Positions 25,156 to 33,111 of a stretch of DNA of 47,551 nt are shown piece after piece. Location: assembly GCF_021699195.1 (NCBI RefSeq), contig NZ_SSXE01000058.1, forward strand, positions 1 to 47,551, written 5' to 3'. The notes beneath the pieces were generated by a model. The model was not told the origin of the DNA. It saw only the letters and a program-made list of their open reading frames with translations, and did no database searches. How positions within the stretch are numbered: the stretch's first letter is position 1; the number at the start of each line of letters is the position of its first letter. Source of the stretch: Nonomuraea sp. MG754425 (GTDB taxonomy: Bacteria; Actinomycetota; Actinomycetes; Streptosporangiales; Streptosporangiaceae). The translations under genes and the position numbers were made by a program.

Positions 25156-26310
25156 GTGGATATGGACTTCGTCTGCGCCCAGGCCGGTCGGCCGGCTTCC
25201 GCCCTCACCCGCAGGGATCTGGCACGCGCGCTGCTCGCCGTGCCGTCCGGCGTGGCCCTGGTCGCGCTGCCCGACCTGAGACGGGCCATGATGTCGGCGG
25301 GCAACCCGCTCTCCCTCGCGTTCTGGGAGTCCGCCAAGGCGACGCTCAGCTCGATCGAGGCGGGGGTGGCCACGGTGGGTGACGTCCAGCGGTGGGTCGA
25401 GTCCACCGGCACCGAGCCGATCCTGATGACGCCCAGCTACTTCGTCTGGCCGGAGGAGGACGAGCGCGGGCCGGTGGCGGTCGAGATGTTCGCCCGGCTG
25501 GTGGCGCACCTGGAGGAGCGGGTCGCCGACGGGGAGATCGACCCCGACGCGCTGGTCACCGGCGACCGGGCCGCCCGCGCGGCCTTCGAGGAACTGCAGG
25601 AGCGCTGGCTGAGCACGCCGCTGCCGGACGGCCGGGTGCCCGGGTTCGCGGTCAGCGACGAGCAGGACGAGGAGCTGTTCGCGGCCTGGGACGAGGAGGA
25701 GGCGTTCGCGCTGGAGGAGCTGCGCCGGATCATGGCGGAGCTGCCCAGGCGGCCCGAACTGCCGGCCGCGGAGCTGGCGGTGGCCGCGGCGCGGCTGCGG
25801 GCGCTGCTCGTCCTGCCCGGCTATCCCGCCAACGTGCTGCGGGCCTGCGCCGGGTTCGTCGACCGGCCGGTGCCGGACGACGACGAGGAGCTGTGGCTGG
25901 AGGTGGTGGCGGGCGTGGCGGGGCCGATCTCGGACCTGCCGGAGACCGAGGACGTGCTGGAGGAGTTCGCCGACCTCGACAGGGAGCTGAACGTCGAGGA
26001 CACGGCGCTGGCCAACCTGTGCGCGATCCAGCACGCCGACTGGCTGGCCGGGGTGGCGGCGCTGGTGCGGCTGGGCCCCGGGGTGCTGGCCTCGCCGGAG
26101 CGGATGGCCCGGCTCATCGCCGAGTCGGAGGACATCGACATCGACGTGCAGGACGCCGACGATCTCGACACGACGGAGACGCTGTTCACGTCGGTGGTGA
26201 GCCTTTGGGGGCACCTCGGCGTCGTGGACGAGGACGAGGTGCTCACCCCGCTGGGCTGGTGGGGGCTGCCGATGGCGCTCGAACGCGCCTGGTCGCCGGC
26301 CTCCGAGTGA
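25156..26310 (+). CDS. uncharacterised 384-aa acidic protein
   Basis: A soluble protein very rich in Glu and Asp, with strong third-position GC bias. Visible blocks: a start with TRRDLARALLAVPSG, then PSYFVWPEEDERGPVAVEMF, AWDEEEAFALEELRRIMAEL, and a C-terminus with LTPLGWWGLPMALERAW, a pattern seen in plasmid pRiA4b ORF-3-like and SecA-linked hypothetical proteins, though I cannot assign one. No membrane segment or catalytic motif is evident. GTG 25156 or ATG 25162 may start it. It is probably co-transcribed with the XRE regulator 10 bp upstream. Confidence 0.7.
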   Translation: MDMDFVCAQAGRPASALTRRDLARALLAVPSGVALVALPDLRRAMMSAGNPLSLAFWESAKATLSSIEAGVATVGDVQRWVESTGTEPILMTPSYFVWPEEDERGPVAVEMFARLVAHLEERVADGEIDPDALVTGDRAARAAFEELQERWLSTPLPDGRVPGFAVSDEQDEELFAAWDEEEAFALEELRRIMAELPRRPELPAAELAVAAARLRALLVLPGYPANVLRACAGFVDRPVPDDDEELWLEVVAGVAGPISDLPETEDVLEEFADLDRELNVEDTALANLCAIQHADWLAGVAALVRLGPGVLASPERMARLIAESEDIDIDVQDADDLDTTETLFTSVVSLWGHLGVVDEDEVLTPLGWWGLPMALERAWSPASE

Positions 26311-26314
26311 CGGT

Positions 26315-26593
26315 TCAGTCGACGAGGTCGGCGAACTCGGGGTGGCGCTCGATGTACTTGGCGACGTAGGGGCAGCGTGGCTCGACGCGCAGGCCGGTGT
26401 CGGCGCTCGCCTGGAGGGCGTAGCCGACCAGCTTGCCCGCCAGCCCCTGCCCCTCGTAGGCGGGCAGCACCTCGGTGTGGGTGAAGACGATCTTGGTGGG
26501 CAGCAGCAGATAGTCGGCGAACCCGGCGACCTTGCCGTCCACGAGGAGCTCGAAGCGGCTTTCCGTCGAGTTGTCGACTATGTCGATCGGCAT
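26315..26593 (-). CDS. short GNAT-like acetyltransferase (YjdJ/COG2388 type)
   Basis: A 92-aa single-domain protein of the small GNAT group. FELLVDGKVAGFADYLLL gives the first strands, VLPAYEGQGLAGKLVGYAL is the acetyl-CoA-binding loop (Gly-x-Gly with following helix), and VEPRCPYVAKYIERHPEF is the conserved C-terminus. It is complete for this group, unlike the remnant at 7227. Its ATG follows the TAG of the upstream membrane protein gene with no gap, so they are coupled. Substrate unknown. Confidence 0.88.
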   Translation of the reverse strand: MPIDIVDNSTESRFELLVDGKVAGFADYLLLPTKIVFTHTEVLPAYEGQGLAGKLVGYALQASADTGLRVEPRCPYVAKYIERHPEFADLVD

Positions 26594-26785
26594 CTACTTC
26601 TTGGCCTTCTCGTCGTGGGACTCGTCGTGGCTCTCGGCCTCGGCCTCGCCCTCGTGCGGCACCTGGATCTTCGAGATCTGCTTGTTCATCGACTTGATCA
26701 GGATGTACAGGGCGAGCCCGAGGAAGGCCACGACGACGAACCCGAGCAGACCCGGGCTCACTTCACCTGCTGCTAGAACCATCAC
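26594..26785 (-). CDS. 63-aa single-pass membrane protein
   Basis: The N-terminus has one hydrophobic helix (about residues 9-30, GLLGFVVVAFLGLALYILI), then a basic stretch (KSMNKQISK) and a His/Glu/Lys-rich acidic tail. The topology suggests the tail lies inside the cell. A GGAGGTGTG sequence precedes the ATG. It is directly followed by the small GNAT gene. Similar proteins are common beside mca in actinomycetes; function unknown. Confidence 0.75.
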   Translation of the reverse strand: MMVLAAGEVSPGLLGFVVVAFLGLALYILIKSMNKQISKIQVPHEGEAEAESHDESHDEKAKK

Positions 26786-26846
26786 ACCTCCAGTCTGCCA
26801 CCGGGGTGCCGTGCTCCCGCCATCGGTCAGGCCCTGCTCCCGGGCC

Positions 26847-27731
26847 TCAGCGGCAGGCGGGTTCGACCTCGTCGGCGTGGATGCCGGTGAACAGGTCGTC
26901 CTCCGGCAGCGCGGTGTCGACCAGGGAGCGCGCCAGGTGGTAGTCCTCGGTCGGCCAGATCTCCTGCTGCAGTTCGCGCGGGCAGACGAACCAGAAGCCG
27001 TCGGGGTCCACCTGGGTGGCGTGCGCGAGCAGCGCCTCGTCGCGGAGCTGGAAGTAATCGCCGCACGGCACCCGCGTGGTGACCGGCCACTTGGCGGGGC
27101 GGTCCTCCCAGCGGGAGATCCAGTCGGCGTACGGGGAGCCGAGGTCGCGCTCGGTCATCGCCTCGTGCAGCGCCTCGAAACGCTCCTTGGTGAAGCCCAT
27201 CTGGTAGTAGAGCTTGAGCGGCTGCCAGGGGTCGCCGGCGCCGGGGTAGCGGTCGGGGTCGCCGGCCGCCTCGAACGCCTCGACCGAGACCTTGTTGGTC
27301 ATGATGTGGTCGGGGTGCGGGTAGCCGCCGTCGTCGTCGTAGGTGATGATCACGTGCGGCCTGAACTCGCGTACGGCCGCGACCAGCGGCGCGGCGGCGT
27401 CCTCCAGCTTCTGCAGGCCGAAGCAGCCCTCGGGGAGCGCCTCGTCCTCGTTCTCCGGCAGCCCGGAGTCGACGAAGCCCATGAAACGCTGCTCGACGCC
27501 GAGGATCTTGCGCGCTCGCGCCATCTCGGCCCTGCGTACCTCGCCGATGTTGGCGACGATCTCGGGCCGGTCCATCTTCGGGTTGAGCACGGAGCCGCGT
27601 TCACCGCCTGTGAGGGTACACACCAGGACTTCCACGCCCTCGCGCACGTAACGTGCCATCGTCGCGGCGCCCTTGCTCGACTCGTCGTCGGGATGGGCGT
27701 GAACGGCCATCAGCCTCAGCGGTGCACTCAC
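26847..27731 (-). CDS. mca: mycothiol S-conjugate amidase
   Basis: A 294-aa zinc amidase of the LmbE/PIG-L family. It cleaves mycothiol conjugates of toxins to mercapturic acids that are exported, a detoxification step found in actinomycetes. Zinc ligands are in AHPDDES (His, Asp/Asp) near residue 12 and in GGYPHPDHIMTN. GERGSVLNP and the long C-terminal region (DYFQLRDEALLAHATQVDPDGFWF) favour Mca over the related deacetylase MshB. GAGGAG lies upstream of GTG 27731. It is divergent from DUF4307 and greA, the same neighbourhood as in Mycobacterium. Confidence 0.92.
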   Translation of the reverse strand: MSAPLRLMAVHAHPDDESSKGAATMARYVREGVEVLVCTLTGGERGSVLNPKMDRPEIVANIGEVRRAEMARARKILGVEQRFMGFVDSGLPENEDEALPEGCFGLQKLEDAAAPLVAAVREFRPHVIITYDDDGGYPHPDHIMTNKVSVEAFEAAGDPDRYPGAGDPWQPLKLYYQMGFTKERFEALHEAMTERDLGSPYADWISRWEDRPAKWPVTTRVPCGDYFQLRDEALLAHATQVDPDGFWFVCPRELQQEIWPTEDYHLARSLVDTALPEDDLFTGIHADEVEPACR

Positions 27732-27819
27732 GGGCTCGATGCTCCTCAGTTGGGACCGGTCAGTCGCCCAGACAGGTTAGTTTCTGCTGGGCGGTCGCGA
27801 GGGCACACCCCTCACGGGC

Positions 27820-27829
27820 GACAATTGTC
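27820..27829. promoter_or_regulatory. 10-bp palindrome in the mca / DUF4307 divergent region
   Basis: GACAATTGTC is a perfect palindrome in the 134-bp gap between mca and the DUF4307 gene, 36 bp before the latter's ATG. Its A/T-rich core stands out. It may be an operator, but it is short and no regulator is known. Confidence 0.3.
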
Positions 27830-27865
27830 TCGGATAACGCTGAGGGAGTGCAGGGAGATTCCGCC

Positions 27866-28285
27866 ATGGTCACCAGAGATGCCGGGAACGGGCCCGTTCT
27901 CGGCACGCCCGACGACTTTCCTGACCGACCCAGACGAGGTGGCCGGCTGGTCGTCCACGTGGTGATCGGCGTGCTGGTTGCCATCATCGCAGGTGGCTGG
28001 GGCTACGTGATGTGGTCGATGACGGCCGGGGGGTCGGAGGCGCCGGCCCAGGTCGTGACGTTCAAGATCAACGGTCCGAGCAGCGCGGAGATCACCTTTG
28101 AGGTGTACAAGCCAGACGATAGGGTGGCCGTCTGCCGGATCAGGGCGCTGGACGTCAATCACGCGGAAGTGGGCAGCAGGGAAGTAAGAATCCGGGCTGG
28201 TGAGGGTAGTAAGCAGCTCAAGGAAAGCCTCGACACGAGCGGCGAGGCCACTTCCGTCCACATCCAGTACTGCAATCTCGTATAG
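27866..28285 (+). CDS. DUF4307 family membrane protein
   Basis: A 139-aa protein with a cytoplasmic N-terminus, one membrane helix (about residues 29-51, VVHVVIGVLVAIIAGGWGYVMW), and an extracytoplasmic beta-rich domain ending VHIQYCNLV. The arrangement matches DUF4307, an actinobacterial family kept beside mca and greA. ATG 27866 follows GGGAG at normal spacing. Function unknown; conserved neighbourhood suggests an envelope or thiol-stress link. Confidence 0.88.
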   Translation: MVTRDAGNGPVLGTPDDFPDRPRRGGRLVVHVVIGVLVAIIAGGWGYVMWSMTAGGSEAPAQVVTFKINGPSSAEITFEVYKPDDRVAVCRIRALDVNHAEVGSREVRIRAGEGSKQLKESLDTSGEATSVHIQYCNLV

Positions 28286-28393
28286 TGAGACATTTGGGGA
28301 AGCGTTCGAGCGGTTAAGTTGTTAGCCTTTCGCAATTCAACCGTACGTAACCTCAACTGATCTCAGGGCCCCCTAGGCAAGCAAGGAGAACCC

Positions 28394-28894
28394 GTGGCCG
28401 ACTCTCGCGATGAGAACGTCACCTGGCTGACGCAGGAGGCGTACGACCGCCTGAAGGCGGAGTACGAGTATCTCTCGGGCCCCGGGCGCGTCGACATCGC
28501 CAAGAAGATCGAGGCCGCCCGGGAAGAGGGCGACCTGAAGGAGAACGGCGGCTACCACGCCGCCAAGGACGAGCAGGGCAAGATGGAGGCCCGGATCTTC
28601 CACCTCCGGCAGATCCTCGACAGCGCCCAAGTCGGCGAGGCCCCCAAGGCCGAGGGCGTGGTGGGCCCCGGAATGACGGTGACCATCCGGTTCGTCGGCG
28701 ACGACGACGAGGTCACCTTCCTGCTGGCCTCCCGCGAGGAGAGCGGCGCACCGATCGACGTCTACTCGCCCAAGTCCCCGCTCGGGGCGGCGATCAACGG
28801 CAAGAAGATCGGGGAGAAGGCGACCTACTCCATGCCCAACGGACGGCAGAACACCGTCGAGATCCTCGAGGCTGTGCCGTACATCGGCAACTGA
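28394..28894 (+). CDS. greA: transcription elongation factor GreA
   Basis: A 166-aa protein that rescues backtracked RNA polymerase by stimulating transcript cleavage. The N-terminal coiled coil carries the acidic tip in AREEGDLKENGGYHAAKDEQG (about residues 41-61), and the C-terminal FKBP-like domain ends with ATYSMPNGRQNTVEIL. AAGGAGAA precedes GTG 28394. It follows DUF4307 by about 108 bp and is closed by a strong terminator. Confidence 0.95.
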   Translation: MADSRDENVTWLTQEAYDRLKAEYEYLSGPGRVDIAKKIEAAREEGDLKENGGYHAAKDEQGKMEARIFHLRQILDSAQVGEAPKAEGVVGPGMTVTIRFVGDDDEVTFLLASREESGAPIDVYSPKSPLGAAINGKKIGEKATYSMPNGRQNTVEILEAVPYIGN

Positions 28895-28910
28895 CCCCCT
28901 CCGAACATGA

Positions 28911-28941
28911 CCGCCGGGCCCACGTCGGCCCGGCGGATTTT
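28911..28941 (+). terminator. rho-independent terminator after greA
   Basis: Perfect 10-bp stem CCGCCGGGCC (28911-28920) with GGCCCGGCGG (28927-28936), 6-nt loop, then ATTTT. Confidence 0.9.
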
Positions 28942-28974
28942 CCGCATTTGCCGGTAATTCACCATCCGCCGGGG

Positions 28975-30225
28975 ATGTTACCGGGGCCCCCGATGCCGCA
29001 GGGGTCCGGGATCCGGCAGGACCTCAGCTTCTTAGTCAAGAGCCGCAAGCGGCGCAACACGTACAAGCTGGTGCCGTTCATCGTGGTGACGCTGGTCGCG
29101 GTGCTGACCGCGGACGTGCTGCTGCTGACGCAGCCGCAGACCGCCACCACGACCGGCGAGGCAGCGCGCGCCACGCCGCGGCAGACGCCGCTGGCGCAGC
29201 AGCGCCCGCTACGGCAGCAGCAGCCGGCCACGACCACGCAGCCGGTGGCGCCGCTGAGCAAACTGCACAAGCCCAACCTGTTCGTGCTCACGCGCAAGCC
29301 GTTCACCGACGAGATGTTGCGCAAGGTCGCCAAGCTGTCGGGCGTACGGGCCCTCGAACTGGCCGACGCGGCCTCGATCACCCTCGACGGCAAGCGGGTC
29401 CAGACTTTGGCCGTCAACCCCTCGACGTTCCGGTCCTACACCCCCAAGGTGACCGCCTCGTCCGACGCGTTGTGGCAGAACGTCGCCGCCGGGGACGTGG
29501 CGGTCTCGTTCGTGCTGGGCAACGACGGCGGGCTGCCCCTGCACTCCCGGGTGGCCGCGGGCTCGACCAGGCAACTGCGCATCGGCGCGTACGCGACCAC
29601 CGGGTTCGGCGCGGTGGACGCCGTCGTGTCCAGGGACGTCGGCCGCGCGCTCGGGCTGCCCCGCGACAACGCGCTCATCGTCAGCGCCCCGAAGGCCGAC
29701 TCCGACACGCTGCGCAAGCGGATCCTCAAGGCGCTGGGCAAGGGCACGCAGGTGGCCGAGGTCAACCCGGTGCTGCCCCAGCCGCGCCAGAACGTGACCC
29801 GGCGCAGTTGGCCGGCGGGCTCGTTCATGACCGGCGAACAGCTCACCGTGGCGCTCAAGGCGGCGGTCTCCAAGCTGGGCCGCCCGTACGTGTGGGGTGC
29901 CGAGGGGCCCGACACCTTCGACTGCTCGGGGCTGGTCCAGTGGGCCTACGGGCAGGCGGGGGTGCGCATGCCGCGGGTCACGCACCAGCAGTGGGTGACC
30001 GGGCCGCAGGTGCCGTTCGCGCAGGCGCAGCCGGGCGACCTGCTCTTCTGGCGCAACGACCCGACCAACCCCGACTACATCTCGCATGTGGCGATCTACT
30101 GGGGCGAGGGGAAGATGTTGCACGCGCCGCGTACCGGCGACGTCGTGAAGATCGCCCCGGTGAGCACCAGGAACCTCGCGGGCGTCGTACGGGTCAGCCC
30201 CGTCGCGGCGGCCAAGGTCCGCTGA
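28975..30225 (+). CDS. NlpC/P60 cell-wall peptidase with an N-terminal MacB/FtsX-like domain
   Basis: A 416-aa exported peptidase. A cytoplasmic tail of about 33 residues precedes one membrane helix (about 34-53). A Gln/Thr/Pro linker follows, then about 170 residues with the look of the extracytoplasmic domain of MacB/FtsX-type permeases (ITLDGKRVQTLAVNPSTFR, VVSRDVGRALGLPR). The C-terminal NlpC/P60 domain has catalytic Cys in TFDCSGLVQWAYGQ and His in ISHVAIYWG, with the third residue near MLHAPRTG. It should cut peptide stems of peptidoglycan. ATG 28975 is used; TTG 28948 is possible. The start is only about 40 bp after the greA terminator. Confidence 0.85.
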   Translation: MLPGPPMPQGSGIRQDLSFLVKSRKRRNTYKLVPFIVVTLVAVLTADVLLLTQPQTATTTGEAARATPRQTPLAQQRPLRQQQPATTTQPVAPLSKLHKPNLFVLTRKPFTDEMLRKVAKLSGVRALELADAASITLDGKRVQTLAVNPSTFRSYTPKVTASSDALWQNVAAGDVAVSFVLGNDGGLPLHSRVAAGSTRQLRIGAYATTGFGAVDAVVSRDVGRALGLPRDNALIVSAPKADSDTLRKRILKALGKGTQVAEVNPVLPQPRQNVTRRSWPAGSFMTGEQLTVALKAAVSKLGRPYVWGAEGPDTFDCSGLVQWAYGQAGVRMPRVTHQQWVTGPQVPFAQAQPGDLLFWRNDPTNPDYISHVAIYWGEGKMLHAPRTGDVVKIAPVSTRNLAGVVRVSPVAAAKVR

Positions 30226-30279
30226 GCCTTACCCGGCGTACAGGTCTGTGTTCCCTGCGCGGGCAATTCGGCCGCAAGA

Positions 30280-30297
30280 ATGTAATGTTCATTACAT
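30280..30297. promoter_or_regulatory. 18-bp palindrome overlapping a start codon, probable autoregulatory operator
   Basis: ATGTAATG (30280-30287), TT, CATTACAT (30290-30297) is a perfect palindrome, very A/T-rich for this genome. Its right arm covers the first two bases of the ATG at 30296. TAATGT (30283-30288) inside it fits a -10 box 7 nt before the ATG, suggesting a leaderless mRNA. A protein bound here would block both RNA polymerase and translation start. Confidence 0.65.
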
Positions 30298-30817
30298 GAC
30301 AACAGACGATGTGACCGCGCAGGTACGCGGCTGGTTCGCCGGGCGGCTCCCCGAGGGGTGGTTCACCGGCGCGCCGGAGATCGTCAGGGACCGCGAGGAG
30401 ATCGCGGTGCTCGGCACCCTGCCCGACCCGCCCGCCGACACGCCCGAGGCCGAGCGTGGCGCCCTGATCGAGGGGCTGGCCAGGAGGTTCAGGGAGGAGA
30501 CGCGCGAGCGGCGGATCGAGATCGCCAAGGAGGCCGAGCGCCGGTTCCGGCAGAAGGTCTCCTGGGGCGTGGTCTGCGGCGGCGAGACTGTGATGTTCAC
30601 CACACTGTCCGTGCCCGTCATGACCCGGCTGCGCCAGGCCGAGCGCCAGGTCCTCGACACGCTCGTGGCCGCCGGCGTGGCCAGGAGTCGCAGCGACGCG
30701 CTCGCCTGGTGCGTACGCCTGGTCGGCAAGAACACCGACGAGTGGCTCGCCGAGTTGCGCGACGCCCTCCAGCACGTCGACCGCGTTCGCTCCGCGGGCC
30801 CCGACGTCCATTCATGA
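30296..30817 (+). CDS. conserved actinobacterial protein with ribbon-helix-helix-like C-terminus
   Basis: A 173-aa protein. Residues 1-50 (VRGWFAGRLPEGWFTGAPEI) form a conserved N-terminal part, about 55-85 a charged helix (RRFREETRERRIEIAKEAERRF). The region about 100-140 looks like ribbon-helix-helix: strand FTTLSVPVMTRLR, helix AERQVLDTLVAAGV, turn and helix SRSDALAWCVRLVG. No Shine-Dalgarno precedes the ATG; a -10-like box 7 nt upstream and the palindrome on the start codon suggest leaderless, self-controlled expression. The family is known to me only as hypothetical. DNA binding is inferred from the motif. Confidence 0.75.
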   Translation: MTTDDVTAQVRGWFAGRLPEGWFTGAPEIVRDREEIAVLGTLPDPPADTPEAERGALIEGLARRFREETRERRIEIAKEAERRFRQKVSWGVVCGGETVMFTTLSVPVMTRLRQAERQVLDTLVAAGVARSRSDALAWCVRLVGKNTDEWLAELRDALQHVDRVRSAGPDVHS

Positions 30818-30846
30818 AGCCCTCCAGCGGAAACGGCTCGGCGAAA

Positions 30847-30900
30847 GGACTAAACCACTCCGGGAATTGGTTTAGACCAGCTCGATTGGACTGGACCAAT
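30847..30900. promoter_or_regulatory. three tandem GntR/DasR-like operators upstream of pckG
   Basis: Site 2 (30866-30881) reads ATTGGTTTAGACCAGC, matching the DasR-responsive element A(G/C)TGGTCTAGACCA(G/C)T at 13 of 16 positions. Site 1 (30847-30862, minus strand) holds TGGTTTAG and matches at about 12. Site 3 (30885-30900) is ATTGG, six bases, CCAAT, a weaker match. Centres lie near 30851.5, 30873.5 and 30892.5, so 22 and 19 bp apart, about two helical turns. Sites 1 and 2 also form an 8-bp inverted repeat (CTAAACCA/TGGTTTAG, 30850-30857 and 30868-30875). They end about 180 bp before the pckG GTG. Confidence 0.55.
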
Positions 30901-31077
30901 GCCCCGGGAGGGCCCCGGAAATTACTCTTTTAAATCGCCTCCGTGTGGGTAGGCTCCCTCAATCGTCAGGGCCGCTGCCTGCGGCGACGCACCCAGCCAA
31001 AGGTCTATGCCAATTGGCTTTCCGGGCGTCTCGTCGTTAATGATGACTGGGCCCTGAGAGAGTGGAGGAGTCAAGTC

Positions 31078-32871
31078 GTGTCCGTTTCCATGGATGTAGC
31101 AGCGCCCACGGCCAATAAGGAATTGGCCGCCTGGGTGAACGAGATCGCAGCCCTCACCCAGCCGGACCGCGTCGAGTGGTGCGACGGGTCCGAGGAGGAG
31201 TGGACTCGGCTGACCAACCTCCTCGTCGATCAGGGCACGCTCACCCGGCTGGCCGCCAGGCCCAACAGCTTCTACGCCAAGTCCGACCCCTCCGACGTGG
31301 CACGGGTCGAGGACCGCACCTACATCTGCTCCGAGCGCCGCGAGGACGCCGGGCCCACGAACAACTGGATCGCGCCCGACGAGATGCGCCAGACGTTCGG
31401 CAAGCTGTTCAAGGGCTGCATGCGCGGCCGCACGATGTACGTCGTGCCGTTCTGCATGGGCCCGCTGGGCGGCGAGATCTCCCAGCTCGGGGTGGAGATC
31501 ACCGACTCCGCGTACGTCGCCGTGTCCATGCGCGTCATGACCCGCATGGGCGAGCGGGCGCTGCGCCTGATCGAGGAGCGGGGCGACTTCGTCAAGGCGG
31601 TCCACTCCGTCGGGGCCCCGCTGCGACCCGGCCAGGAGGACGTGCCCTGGCCGTGCAGCTCCACGAAGTACATCAGCCACTTCCCCGAGAGCCGCGAGAT
31701 CTGGTCCTACGGTTCCGGCTACGGCGGCAACGCGCTGCTCGGCAAGAAGTGCTACGCCCTGCGCATCGCCAGCGTGATGGCCCGCGACGAGGGCTGGCTG
31801 GCCGAGCACATGCTCGTGCTCAAGCTGACGCCGCCCTCCGGCGAGGCCCGCTACATCGCCGCGGCCTTCCCCAGCGCCTGCGGCAAGACCAACCTCGCCA
31901 TGCTCCAGCCCACGATCCCGGGCTGGAAGGTCGAGACGATCGGCGACGACATCGCCTGGATGCGCTTCGGCGCGGACGGCCGCCTCTACGCCATCAACCC
32001 GGAGGCCGGCTTCTTCGGCGTGGCCCCCGGCACCGGCGAGGTGACCAACGCCAACGCGATCAAGACGCTCTGGGGCAACAGCATCTTCACCAACGTCGCG
32101 CTCACCGACGACGGCGACGTGTGGTGGGAGGGCCTCACCGAGCAGCCGCCGGCGCACCTGACCGACTGGAAGGGCCGCTCCTGGACGCCCGGCGGCGACG
32201 AGCCCGCCGCCCACCCCAACGCGCGCTTCACCACGCCTGCCGCGCAGTGCCCGACCATCGCGCCGGAGTGGCAGGACCCCAAGGGCGTGCCGATCTCGGC
32301 GATCCTGTTCGGCGGTCGCCGCGCCACCGCCGTGCCTCTGGTGACGGAGTCGCTGAGCTGGCAGCACGGCGTCTTCCTCGGAGCCAACGTCGCCTCCGAG
32401 AAGACCGCCGCCGCCGAGGGCAAGGTCGGCGAGCTGCGCCACGACCCGTTCGCCATGCTGCCGTTCTGCGGCTACAACATGGGCGACTACTTCGGCCACT
32501 GGCTGGAGGTCGGCCGCCGCGAGGGCGCCCGGCTGCCCAGGATCTACTACGTCAACTGGTTCAGGAAGAACGACCAGGGCACGTTCGTCTGGCCGGGCTT
32601 CGGCGAGAACAGCCGCGTGCTCAAGTGGATCGTCGACCGGCTCAACGGCGTGGCCGAGGCCGTGCCGACGCCGATCGGCCTGCTGCCGGCCGAGCTCGAC
32701 ACCGAGGGCCTCGACCTGTCGGACGAGGACCTGCGCACGCTGCTCACCGTCGACCGGGACGTCTGGCGCGAGGAGGCCGCGCTGATCCCGGACCACTTCA
32801 ACACGTTCGGCAGCCACCTGCCGAAGGAGCTGTGGGACGAGTACAACGCGCTGCTCGACCGCCTCGACTGA
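31078..32871 (+). CDS. pckG: phosphoenolpyruvate carboxykinase (GTP)
   Basis: A 597-aa GTP-dependent enzyme turning oxaloacetate into PEP, the first committed step of gluconeogenesis from TCA intermediates. Motifs: YVVPFCMGPLGG and ITDSAYVA in the N-domain; the P-loop FPSACGKTNLAML with the hyper-reactive Cys; metal and hinge residues in TIGDDIAWMRFG; guanine-binding NYVNWF-like segment (YYVNWFRK). GGAGGAG lies 7 nt before GTG 31078, deciding the start over an upstream extension. The three GntR-like sites in its leader suggest control by carbon source, perhaps amino sugars if DasR is the binder. Confidence 0.95.
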   Translation: MSVSMDVAAPTANKELAAWVNEIAALTQPDRVEWCDGSEEEWTRLTNLLVDQGTLTRLAARPNSFYAKSDPSDVARVEDRTYICSERREDAGPTNNWIAPDEMRQTFGKLFKGCMRGRTMYVVPFCMGPLGGEISQLGVEITDSAYVAVSMRVMTRMGERALRLIEERGDFVKAVHSVGAPLRPGQEDVPWPCSSTKYISHFPESREIWSYGSGYGGNALLGKKCYALRIASVMARDEGWLAEHMLVLKLTPPSGEARYIAAAFPSACGKTNLAMLQPTIPGWKVETIGDDIAWMRFGADGRLYAINPEAGFFGVAPGTGEVTNANAIKTLWGNSIFTNVALTDDGDVWWEGLTEQPPAHLTDWKGRSWTPGGDEPAAHPNARFTTPAAQCPTIAPEWQDPKGVPISAILFGGRRATAVPLVTESLSWQHGVFLGANVASEKTAAAEGKVGELRHDPFAMLPFCGYNMGDYFGHWLEVGRREGARLPRIYYVNWFRKNDQGTFVWPGFGENSRVLKWIVDRLNGVAEAVPTPIGLLPAELDTEGLDLSDEDLRTLLTVDRDVWREEAALIPDHFNTFGSHLPKELWDEYNALLDRLD

Positions 32872-32883
32872 ACCCGTCCGCAC

Positions 32884-32919
32884 CGGCGCCGGTCGTCCTC
32901 GTGACGGTCGGCGCCGTTT
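32884..32919 (+). terminator. terminator after pckG
   Basis: Arms 32884-32897 and 32903-32916 pair at 12 of 14 positions (CGGCGCC / GGCGCCG at the base), loop of 5, followed by TTT. Confidence 0.75.
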
Positions 32920-33053
32920 CGTGTGCGCCGGCTGTGACGGGAGGGCCGGTCGGGGCGGCCGGTCCGGCTGAGGTGGCGGGCCGGGTGGCGGGTGCGGATC
33001 CGGCGGGAGCTAAACGAGCAAAACCCGGGACTCCGTGACGCGCGGTCGTACGT

Positions 33054-33076
33054 TGCCGGTAAGTGTCTTTCCGGCA
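33054..33076. promoter_or_regulatory. inverted repeat ahead of the MNIO operon
   Basis: TGCCGG (33054-33059) and CCGGCA (33071-33076) enclose the A/T-rich TAAGTGTCTTT, 36 bp before the start at 33112. It could be a hairpin in the 5' leader or an operator. Confidence 0.35.
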
Positions 33077-33111
33077 CGTGGGCTGATCGGCCGCACGAGG
33101 GGAGGCCGCAC

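Noticed and set aside
30922..32883. A 653-aa minus-strand open frame
   Set aside because: It mirrors pckG, which has every catalytic motif; the antisense product has no recognisable domain.
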